From the NCBI GenBank assembly GCA_947590905.1, contig CANQCU010000013.1, positions 1 through 42,860 of the forward strand: a stretch of 42,860 nucleotides of DNA, in the 5' to 3' direction. The stretch is from an uncultured Clostridia bacterium. Its GTDB lineage: Bacteria > Bacillota > Clostridia > TANB77 > CAG-508. Made by a program: the position numbers and the translations under genes. Below are positions 8,224 to 15,990 of this stretch, in pieces (position 1 is the first letter of the stretch; every line of letters starts with the position of its first letter). The notes below the pieces were generated by a model, which worked only from the letters and a program-made list of their open reading frames with translations, was not told the origin of the DNA and made no database searches.

Positions 8224-9154
8224 TTATTTTTTTATACTAAGATTTAATTCGTCTCTCATACGTATTGCTTCTGCTCTTGTTGCTTTTGCAAATTCTTCTT
8301 CTTTGTATTTATCTTTCCACATATCTGATTTATATGCGCAAATTAAACTTCTTGATGCATTTACGATTCCACCAAGTCCATTTTCATCAAATCCTAATGC
8401 TATATCTTCTGCTTTTCCTCCTTGTGCTCCATATCCTGGTATTAGGAAATATGAATGTGGCATTACTTTTCTAAGTTCTTCTAATTGCTTTGGATAAGTT
8501 GCTCCAACTACTGATGAAATGCTACTATATCCATACTTTCCGAATTAAATCTTTTCCCCATTCATTTACTAGTTTTGCAACTTTTACATAAATTTTTTCT
8601 CCATCTTCTGTAACTAAATCTTGCAATTCCCCTGAAGATTTATTTGATGTTTTTACAAGTACAAATATTCCTTTTCCATATTTTTTGCAGTCATCAACAA
8701 ATGGTTGTATTCCATCTGTTCCAAGGTATGGATTTACTGTTACGAATTCTACATCAAATATGCTTTGATCTAATTCTCCAATTTGTGTTTTTCCTATTGA
8801 CGCATTTGAATATGCTTTAGCTGTTGTTCCAATGTCTCCTCTCTTCATATCTGCTATAACTATCATGCCTTTTTCTTTTGCATATTTGCATGTTTCTTCA
8901 AATGCTTTAATTCCTGGTATTCCAAACATTTCATAAAATGCTATTTGTGGTTTTACTGCTGGAACTATGTCATATACTGCATCTATAAGTGCCTTGTTAA
9001 ATTCTATTATTGCCTTTCCTGCGCCTTCTAGGTCTTGAGAATATTTTGTCTTTATACAGTCAGGTATTATCTCATATCTAGGGTCTAATCCTATTACAGT
9101 TGGATTATCTTTTTCTTTTATTTTATCTATCAATTTATCTATTGCATTTTCCAT
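8224..9154 (-). CDS. pyrF: Orotidine 5'-phosphate decarboxylase, with one +1 shift at CGG
   Basis: Type 2 orotidine-5'-phosphate decarboxylase, the last step of UMP synthesis. The conserved catalytic block DMKRGDIG is present near the middle, as are GLDPRYE at the N-terminus and VNPYLGTDG. In the first frame the protein stops after residue 208. At codon 205 the in-frame CGG (8540-8542) follows ATT; skipping its C reads GGA and continues [18 protein letters not shown] through the phosphate-binding loop PGYGAQGG to a normal end at 8224, for 309 residues. No other lesion is present. Without the shift the enzyme would lack its phosphate-binding loop, so the gene is unlikely to work unless the shift is real. 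Confidence 0.92.
8540..8542 (-). other. CGG +1 shift site in pyrF
   Basis: In-frame ATT-CGG-A; the downstream frame starts at GGA one base later (C at 8542 skipped, residue G205). Confidence 0.85.
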
Positions 9155-9257
9155 TTTTATTTCTCTCCTATTTTTGATCTTATTAGTCTTTATTTTCTTT
9201 TAGTTAAATGTTTCTTTACATTTTCCTAATTTTTTTATTAAATTTCTATTTGCCTTT

Positions 9258-10530
9258 TTATCTTTTATATACTACTCTTCCTGATACTATTGTATATGCA
9301 ACTTGTCCTTTTAATTTTTTACCTATGAATGGTGAATTTTTTGATTTAGAAACTATACTTTCTTTTGTATATATATATTCTATGTTTGGATCAAATATTG
9401 TTATGTCTGCAACTGCTCCTAGTTTTATTTCTCCTCTTTCCAAGTTTAATAATTTGGCTGGACTATATGACATAAGTCTTACCATATCTAAATAACTTAA
9501 TTTATTCTTGTCTACTAATGCTGTTATTGTTGCAGGAAGTGCTGTTTCAAATCCTATTATTCCGTTTGGAGCTGTAGCTAGTCCTTTTGCCTTTTCTTCT
9601 TCTGCATGTGGTGCATGGTCTGTTATTATTGCATCTATTGTTCCATCTTTCAATCCTTCTATTATTGCTTCTTTATCTTCTTTTGTTCTTAAAGGTGGAT
9701 TCATTTTTGCATTAACTCCACTTTCTAAAACTTCTTCTTGCGTAAAGAAGTAATAGTGTGGGCAAGTTTCACATGTTACTTTTACTCCTCTTTTTTTAGC
9801 ATCTCTTATCATGTTTACAGATGTTTTTGTACTTATATGGCATATATGTGTACGTAAGTGATTTGTTTCTGCAATTACTATATCTCTTGCTGCCATTATT
9901 TCTTCTGCTTCTGGAAATACTCCTTCTACTTCTAGTTCTTCTGCAATCTCACCTGCATTTATTGCACCTTTTGCTACAGATTTTTCTTCGCAATGCTCTG
10001 CTAAAAAGCTTCCTATTTTGTTTACTTCAAACATTGCTTGTCTTATAGTTTTTGCATTTTCAACTGGCATTCCATCATCTGAGAAGGCTACTGCTCCTGC
10101 ATCTTTTAATTCTTTATAATCTACAAGTTCTTCTCCTTTTTCTCCTTTTGTAACACTTGCATAAGGTAATACATTGCAAAGATTTACTTCTTTTGCTCTT
10201 TTTATGATTTGTTCTAATACTTCTTTATTATCTGGGGTAGGTTTTGTATTTGGCATTGGGCATACTGTTGTAAATCCTCCCTTTACTGCACTTCTTGAGC
10301 CTGTTTCTATTGTTTCTTTATGTTCAAATCCTGGCTCTCTTAGATGACAGTGCATATCTATCATTCCTGGCATTATGTATAAATTTGTACAGTCTAATAC
10401 TTCATCTGCATTTACATTTAAATTTTTCTCTATTTTAGTAATTTTTCCGATTTTCGATTAGTACGTCAAGTTTTTCATTTGTATTGCTTGCATAATCTAG
10501 TACTGTTCCGTTTTTTAACAATATGCTCAT
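9258..10530 (-). CDS. pyrC: Dihydroorotase, with one +1 shift at CGG
   Basis: Class I dihydroorotase, a zinc amidohydrolase converting carbamoyl-aspartate to dihydroorotate. The ATG at 10530 has GGAGG and begins MSILLKNGTVLDY. After residue 27 (IEN) an in-frame CGG (10447-10449) shifts the frame. With its C skipped the protein continues NGKITKIEKN and into the metal motif MHCHLREPG, then TDHAPHAEEE and a normal C-terminus: 423 residues, the family length. The N-terminal strand before the shift is typical of the family, so translation starting only downstream at the internal MPGMIDM would lose it. First gene of the pyr operon, with its own promoter. Confidence 0.92.
10447..10449 (-). other. 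CGG +1 shift site in pyrC
   Basis: In-frame AAT-CGG-A; the C at 10449 is skipped and GGA gives G28 of IENGK. Confidence 0.85.
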
Positions 10531-10559
10531 ATTTTTTACCTCCAACATTAATTTTGTTC

Positions 10560-10588
10560 ATCATATCATTTTTTTATGTTTTTTTCAA
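10560..10588 (-). promoter_or_regulatory. Promoter of the pyr operon
   Basis: TTGAAA (10583-10588), a 17-base spacer and TATGAT (10560-10565) on the minus strand, 30 bases before the pyrC ATG. The short leader leaves no room for a PyrR-type attenuator, and none is seen. Confidence 0.6.
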
Positions 10589-10629
10589 GTATGTTTTTCT
10601 ATATTTTTCCTTAATTTTCTAGATTTCCC

Positions 10630-10658
10630 TTGACTTTCTGTGTTTTTTACATTATTAT
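10630..10658 (+). promoter_or_regulatory. Promoter of the pyrE-like gene
   Basis: TTGACT (10630-10635), a 17-base spacer and TATTAT (10653-10658). It is divergent from the pyr operon promoter, about 40 bases apart, allowing common control. Confidence 0.55.
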
Positions 10659-10711
10659 ATAATTGATTATTTTTATAAGTAATTATAAATCAAATATATT
10701 GGAGGTTGAAC

Positions 10712-11579
10712 ATGAGTAATTTAGTTTCATATTTGTTCAAAACAAATGCATTTAAGGTTTGTCCTGATAATAAACCTTTCTGGTATACATCTCGGAAAAA
10801 TAGGACCTTATTTTATTAATACTCATTTTCTTTACGGAAGTGAAGAGAGTGCTGTTGAATTTTTAAGCTTTATTGATTTAGAAAAAGATAAAAAATTAGA
10901 GTTACCAAAGAAAATCTTTGAGAAAACTTTTGCTCAATACAATAGTAATAGTATTTATAAAGAAGTTATTGATGAAATGGTTTCTTTTATAAATTCTCAC
11001 ATCAATGTTGATGAGGTAGATTATGTCTCTGGTGGTGAAAGAAGAGACTGGTTCTTCTCTAATATAGTAGCTCACCTTTTAGGAAAGCCTCATATCTCTA
11101 TTTTTAAAGATTTATCTGCCGTTGTAAGTACTCCTGATTTTGAAGAAACAGTTTCTAAAACTAGTCTTCAAGGTAAGAAAGTTTTACATGTTGCAGACTT
11201 AGTTACAGCTGCTTCTAGTTATGTACGTGCTTGGATTCCAGGAGTTCAAAGTCTTGGTGCTGAGATTGTATGGAGTGTAGTTGTTGTAGATAGAATGCAA
11301 GGTGGAAATGATAGATTAAGAGATTTAGGCATTGATGCTTATTCTTTAGTTCAAATTGCACCTGATATGTTTAAAAAAGCCTTAGATTTAGGTATAATTT
11401 CTGAAGAACAAAATGTTATGCTTAATAAATTCTTCGAAGATCCTGATGGAACTATGAGAAAGTTCTTAATAGAACATCCTGAATTTTTAGAGAATTCTTT
11501 AAAGGCTGATGAAAAAACTGTTGTAAGAGCAAGACTTTGCATTGAAGGAGATTTATACGGGCTTAACGAAAATAAATAA
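10712..11579 (+). CDS. Orotate phosphoribosyltransferase-like protein, with one +1 shift at CGG
   Basis: A 288-residue protein of the orotate phosphoribosyltransferase superfamily, expected to join PRPP and orotate to give OMP. ATG at 10712 after GGAGG. The N-terminal signature FWYTSGKIGPYFINT resembles the orotate-enzyme SGK block. A later KVLHVADLVTAASS is a variant of the PRPP-binding loop, which usually has acidic pairs and a TTG. The in-frame CGG at 10793-10795 lies in that first signature: in frame it gives a stop after 36 residues, while skipping C10793 gives TSGKIGPY. This is the one shifted gene on the plus strand. Divergence from pyrC supports the pyrE role; the longer length and altered PRPP loop mean another substrate is possible. 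Confidence 0.75.
10793..10795 (+). other. CGG +1 shift site in the pyrE-like gene
   Basis: In-frame TCT-CGG-A; C10793 is skipped and GGA gives G28 of the SGK block. Confidence 0.85.
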
Positions 11580-11603
11580 AATTTTATGTAATACATATGC
11601 AAT

Positions 11604-11637
11604 GGAAAGTGGCTTCTTGTTTAGGAAGCCACTTTCC
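11604..11637. terminator. Terminator between convergent pyrE-like and htrA genes
   Basis: A 13-bp stem GGAAAGTGGCTTC/GAAGCCACTTTCC with an 8-base loop. It is followed on the plus strand by TTATTTTTCTTTT, a good intrinsic terminator for the pyrE-like gene, and abuts the htrA stop. Confidence 0.75.
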
Positions 11638-12762
11638 TTATTTTTCTTTTAATTTTAGTTTAAGCTCAAGGGTTGTGCCTTTTCTATTTATTACTAAGTT
11701 TACCTCATCTCCAACTTCTTTTGTGTATATATATTCTCTTAAATCATTCATTTTTGTTAAAATTACATTATCTATTATTTGTATTATATCTCCTTCCATG
11801 AGTCCCTTTCCATATGCTGCTCCATTTTTCTTTATTGAAACCACATATATTCCTGTATTAATTTTTATATCATCATCTAAATATTGTACAACTTCCTTGT
11901 CGTATGCATATATTCCAATAGAGGCTTCTTTAAATTCTCCTTTTTCTATTATTTTTTGTATTACTGGTTTTACAATATTTATTGGTATTGCAAATCCTAT
12001 TCCTTCTGCTTCTTCTATTTTTACAGAGTTTATCCCTAGTATTTCTCCATTTTTATTTATTAATGGTCCTCCACTATTTCCACTATTTATTGTTGCATCT
12101 GTTTGTATTAAGTCTTCCATATATGATAAATTGTTTTCTTCTTTTATTTTTATTGTTCTATCTACTGCACTTATAATTCCTGAGGTTACTGTTCTTTGAA
12201 ATTCCATTCCTAATGGATTTCCTATCGCATAAACTTTTTCTCCTAGTCTTATTTCATCAGAATCTCCAAGATTTACTGCTTTTAAGCCAAATTTATTTAT
12301 CTTTACTATGCTTAAATCTATATCTGAATCAGCCCATATTACATTTCCTTGATATTCTTCACCGATTTTCTAGGGTGATATAACATTTACTGTATTTATC
12401 ACCACTTACATGTTCATTTGTTAATATATATCCTTCATCTGATACTATTATTCCGCTTCCAAGTGATAGTTTTTTTTCTGCATTTATGCTAAATATTGAT
12501 GTATCGTTTTTTTCTATTTTAGATATTCCGAACTACGCTCTCTGAAACTTCTTCTAAAATTTTACTTATATTTTCTTCGCTTCCGTATAATTGTTTCTTT
12601 TGAAACTTTATCTGCCGTATAGGTTTCTTCCTCTACTTCTATATTTATGTACATGTCGTATAATACAATACTAATTGTGGCAATTATAAATATCAAAAAT
12701 AGTTTTCCTAATACTTTTAGTAATATATGATTATTTTTCTTTTCTTTATTGTAATTATCCAA
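11638..12762 (-). CDS. htrA: HtrA/DegP-type membrane-anchored serine protease, with three +1 shifts at CGG
   Basis: A trypsin-like S1C protease with one PDZ domain, acting outside the membrane on misfolded proteins. Read with three C-skips it is 373 residues: a transmembrane segment (about 16-36), then the protease domain with catalytic H117 (TNEHV), D148 (DSDIDLSIV) and S229 (GNSGGPL), and a PDZ domain (about 265-373). In-frame CGG occurs at residue 60 (12583-12585), 78 (12528-12530) and 133 (12362-12364). Each triplet is in the frame set by the previous shift, and after the third the frame equals that of the conserved C-terminal half. No single frame covers more than about half of the protein. 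There are no other lesions, which argues against decay. The ATG at 12762 follows AAGGAA. Confidence 0.9.
12362..12364 (-). other. Third CGG +1 shift site in htrA
   Basis: In-frame AAT-CGG-T; skipping C12364 reads GGT (G133) in LENGEEYQG. Confidence 0.85.
12528..12530 (-). other. Second CGG +1 shift site in htrA
   Basis: In-frame GTT-CGG-A; skipping C12530 reads GGA (G78) in VVGISK. Confidence 0.85.
12583..12585 (-). other. First CGG +1 shift site in htrA
   Basis: In-frame ATA-CGG-A; skipping C12585 reads GGA (G60) in TIIGSEEN. Confidence 0.85.
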
Positions 12763-12871
12763 GTTATTTCCTTCTTTATTTTGAATTTACTTAGATTATT
12801 ACCAAAAATTTGAATTTATATACTTTTTGTATGATTTTTATAAATTAAATGAAGCCAAAAAAAACAATAAG

Positions 12872-13015
12872 AAAAGAGATAAGAGTATTATTTTTATTAC
12901 TGCGTAAGCGCCCAAACGGAGCGTAAGCGAAGTGCGATATGGAGCAATTTACATATAAATTTTTTATTGGAAATTGCGACAGCAAAGTAATAAAAATAAT
13001 ACTCTTATCTCTTTT
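12872..13015. repeat. Long-hairpin element, copy 1: conserved 84-nt core between perfect 30-bp inverted arms
   Basis: Arms 12872-12901 and 12986-13015 are perfect reverse complements. The core 12902-12985 starts GCGTAAGCG and ends GCGACAGCAA, and is richer in G and C than its surroundings. It contains an inner hairpin GCAATTT...AAATTGC and a GCAA-closed hairpin. A second copy at 25493-25638 has the same core length but unrelated arms. It fills most of the 281-base gap between htrA and the gene ending at 13044. No ORF is present. It could act as a terminator for 13044-13538 as well as being a mobile or structured element. Confidence 0.85.
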
Positions 13016-13043
13016 TTATAATATATATTTATTATTTATTATT

Positions 13044-13538
13044 TTATTTATTTTTTAAATTCCAAAAGAAACTTCTTAGCTTTCGTGTAACTTTTTTATA
13101 CCATGGTACATTTTCTATTACAACCAATTTAAATTTACCTGGTTCTTCGTTTTTCTCTATGTTTTCTTCATTATTTTTTTCTATTTCTTTTTCCTGATTT
13201 TTTTCTGACTTGAAAATTTCAGTTGTATCATATTTTTCCTTTTTTTCTTTTTCTACTCTTATATCATTTTCTTTACAAACAACTAAAATTTCGTTTCCAT
13301 CTTCTTCTCTACAACAATATTTTATAAAAATTCCTGCAAGTAAATTTTTTGTTTCTGGAAGTAGCTTTTGTTCACTAAGCTTTTTTGTTTTGTCAAGTTC
13401 GAATTTATATTCTTTGTTTGACATTTTTTTTAACTCTTCTTTTATCTTTTCAGGAATTTTCTCTAATACTGGCTCTTCTATAAATTTGAATATTTCCACT
13501 AGTTCTGTTGCTGCATTTGGATATATATTATTCTCCAT
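13044..13538 (-). CDS. Charged protein of unknown function
   Basis: 164 residues, no signal peptide or membrane segment. The N-terminal part (1-90) is helical in appearance with a few hydrophobics and CCREEDG. The middle (95-135) is a Lys/Glu-rich low-complexity stretch likely to be coiled or disordered, and the C-terminus is basic (WYKKVTRKLRSFFW). The ATG at 13538 is 25 bases downstream of the small gene at 13564-13827, so the two form an operon. No family is recognised. Codon use is like the neighbours. Confidence 0.55.
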   Translation of the reverse strand: MENNIYPNAATELVEIFKFIEEPVLEKIPEKIKEELKKMSNKEYKFELDKTKKLSEQKLLPETKNLLAGIFIKYCCREEDGNEILVVCKENDIRVEKEKKEKYDTTEIFKSEKNQEKEIEKNNEENIEKNEEPGKFKLVVIENVPWYKKVTRKLRSFFWNLKNK

Positions 13539-13563
13539 TTTCTTCCCTTTCTCTTTTGTTAAT

Positions 13564-13827
13564 TTATCCTCTTTCTAATATGTCTTTTCTTTCTTCTATT
13601 AGCCTTTTAAATGTACTAAAAGCTTTCCTTATCCCTATTTCACTCTGTGCTCTTGAAAAACTTGTTAAATCTTCTTCTGTGATTTTATATTTCATTTCTT
13701 TATCAGCGAATTCGTATAGTTCTTTTCTTGTTATTTGATAGGGATTCTTTGTTTTTATTAATGTGAAAATCCCCTTTTGTGGCTGAAAACCTTTTACCTT
13801 TTTTCTATCATTTTTAGCTTCTTCCAT
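13564..13827 (-). CDS. Small basic protein of unknown function
   Basis: 87 residues, with segments GFQPQKGIFTLIKTKNPYQ and ELYEFADKEMKYKITEEDL suggesting a compact helical domain. The ATG at 13827 has AGGAG. First gene of a two-gene unit with 13044-13538. No motif or family is recognised. Confidence 0.55.
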   Translation of the reverse strand: MEEAKNDRKKVKGFQPQKGIFTLIKTKNPYQITRKELYEFADKEMKYKITEEDLTSFSRAQSEIGIRKAFSTFKRLIEERKDILERG

Positions 13828-13904
13828 ATTTTTTCTCCTATGTTTTATATCCTAAATTATATACTACAAAAATTCCTCTGTCAATCTTGTTTTTTATCAT
13901 ATAT

Positions 13905-13938
13905 AAGAACAAAGAGCCATACCTCTCCCTTTGTTCTT
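13905..13938 (-). terminator. Hairpin after the histidine kinase gene
   Basis: A 10-bp stem AAGAACAAAG/CTTTGTTCTT with a 14-base loop, about 45 bases beyond the kinase stop. The T-run is poor, so termination strength is uncertain. Confidence 0.5.
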
Positions 13939-13981
13939 GCAGATTTTATGTTTTGAGTATAAATTTAGATATTATTAAATT

Positions 13982-15979
13982 TTAGCTTTTTTCGTATGGT
14001 ATTGATATTATAAATATTGTACCTTCTCCTACTTTTGATTCAAAAGTTATATCGCCATTAAACTTAGCTTTTATGTTTGAATATGACATGTAAAGGCCAA
14101 GTCCTGTACCATTTTTACCTTTTGTCGTTATCATTTCCTTAAATAATTTCTTTTGTATTTCTTTTGACATTCCGCAACCATAATCACGAATAGCAAAATT
14201 TATATTCTTATCATCTTTATTAACTATAAAATCTATTACACTATCTGGTTTTCCACCATATGATTGTATAGCATTTGAAATTAAGTTATCTATAACTTGT
14301 ACTAAAGCATTTATATTTCCATGCATTGTAAACTCTTTATCAATTTCTAAGTCATATCTTAGTTCTACAAGAGCATGTTTTAATTCGTGTTTCATTAGAA
14401 TAGATACTCTATTTAAAAGCTCATCTATTGTAAAGCTTTGTACATTTTCACTTGAAGATATTGCCTGTCCTTTAACCGCTGTAATTACATCTGACATATA
14501 TGATGTGTGCGTTTTAATCTTATCTACCCATTCTTGCATATCTTTTGCGATTGCATGATGGTCATCATTTGTGACTTCTGGATCTCCAATAGATGCATCA
14601 TATTCTTTTATTAAATCTGTTAAAGCTTCTGTTCCTCCTGCAATAGACATGATTGGAGTTTTTAAGTTATGTGCTATTCCTCCAATTAATTGTCCAAGTG
14701 ATGCAAAACGTTCTCTCTCCATTAGCATTTGTTGATTATTATGTATTTGTTCAATATTATTTTTAGTTAAGTTTTGAATTTTATTAAATTCAACAGTAAG
14801 CTCTCCTAACTCATCATTAGATATTACTGGTATTCTCTTGAATTCTTCGTTATTCTTTGTGTTTATTTCATTTAAACCACTTACTATCAATCTTATCTGG
14901 CTCGCAAGTGATTCTGAATAATACCATATAAGCATTGATATTACACCAAATAGGATTACAAATGTTATAACTATATAATTTAATGCATCTCCACCACTAA
15001 TTGGATAACGTATTCCTATTATATAATTTTGATTATCCACAATTATATGTTTTATATATCCTTGTGTATTAACTGCATAATGTTCATATGCTCTTCCTTC
15101 ATTTTCATCTGATAATTCAAATATATATTTTTGGAAGAAATCTGTTAGTTCTACACCATTTGATGTTGTTATATTTTTATTTTCGTCTATAATGAAGTAT
15201 GTGTCTGATTGACTTAAGTATTCTAAATTATTCATTTTATCTATTACTTCATTTTCTGTATATGATACATTTTCATCAAATGCATAAGATAATTCTTGTT
15301 TGTAGTATCTATATATATCATTTCCTCTTACGTTAATTAGTCTAGAATAAGATACTATAACTGTAAAGAATAAACCTGCTATTAATAATGGTATTAATAA
15401 TAGCATCATATCATTTGATAAGCTTGTATGTTTCTTTATTACATTATTTTCTTTGAATGTTTTATATAAAACTGTTTTAAATAAATTTCTTGAAAATACA
15501 TAAGATATTGTTGCATTAAATGCAAATATAGAAACTAGAAGTATTGCAACTGTTATTCCTGATGTTTCTACTTCATGCTTTACAATAGGCATTCCAAGTC
15601 CTATTGTAACTGCAACAAATGGTATTATAATTTGTAATAAATAGAATTTTGTAGGTGCCGTAAGTAGTGTATATCTTACATCCTCTGTTGTATATTTAGT
15701 ATCACCGTGTTTTTCCCAATCTGCAATTTTCCTAAATAGTACAAAACGTTGAAATAAAATAAATACAATTACTATAAATAAATAAATAACAAAGAATTGT
15801 TTTGTATATGTTAGTCCTCCGTATTCAATTTGAAACTGCGTGTCTACTGTTCCTGGTGGGTAGTTTAGTATTTTGTACATGAATGGATACAATGCCCATA
15901 TACATATTGTAAATGACATAAAATATGACAATATAACTTTTTGATATGTATATAAGCCTTTCTTTTTCTTTTCTTTCAT
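13982..15979 (-). CDS. Membrane sensor histidine kinase
   Basis: 665 residues. There are about five N-terminal membrane segments (near 11-36, 60-80, 112-132, 145-165 and 193-213), an extracytoplasmic sensor region (about 215-330) and another membrane segment (335-355). A HAMP-like linker with a coiled coil follows, then a HisKA-like domain with the phospho-accepting histidine in IAHNLKTPI and a HATPase domain: N box NLISNAIQSYG, G1 DYGCGMS and G2 GTGLGLYMS. It starts 11 bases after the NRPS stop, so it is almost certainly co-transcribed with it. No adjacent DNA-binding regulator is seen; the likely partner is the REC/HD-GYP protein at 22170-23222 across the divergent promoters. The signal is unknown. 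Confidence 0.88.
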   Translation of the reverse strand: MKEKKKKGLYTYQKVILSYFMSFTICIWALYPFMYKILNYPPGTVDTQFQIEYGGLTYTKQFFVIYLFIVIVFILFQRFVLFRKIADWEKHGDTKYTTEDVRYTLLTAPTKFYLLQIIIPFVAVTIGLGMPIVKHEVETSGITVAILLVSIFAFNATISYVFSRNLFKTVLYKTFKENNVIKKHTSLSNDMMLLLIPLLIAGLFFTVIVSYSRLINVRGNDIYRYYKQELSYAFDENVSYTENEVIDKMNNLEYLSQSDTYFIIDENKNITTSNGVELTDFFQKYIFELSDENEGRAYEHYAVNTQGYIKHIIVDNQNYIIGIRYPISGGDALNYIVITFVILFGVISMLIWYYSESLASQIRLIVSGLNEINTKNNEEFKRIPVISNDELGELTVEFNKIQNLTKNNIEQIHNNQQMLMERERFASLGQLIGGIAHNLKTPIMSIAGGTEALTDLIKEYDASIGDPEVTNDDHHAIAKDMQEWVDKIKTHTSYMSDVITAVKGQAISSSENVQSFTIDELLNRVSILMKHELKHALVELRYDLEIDKEFTMHGNINALVQVIDNLISNAIQSYGGKPDSVIDFIVNKDDKNINFAIRDYGCGMSKEIQKKLFKEMITTKGKNGTGLGLYMSYSNIKAKFNGDITFESKVGEGTIFIISIPYEKS

Positions 15980-15990
15980 TTGTTTCCTCC

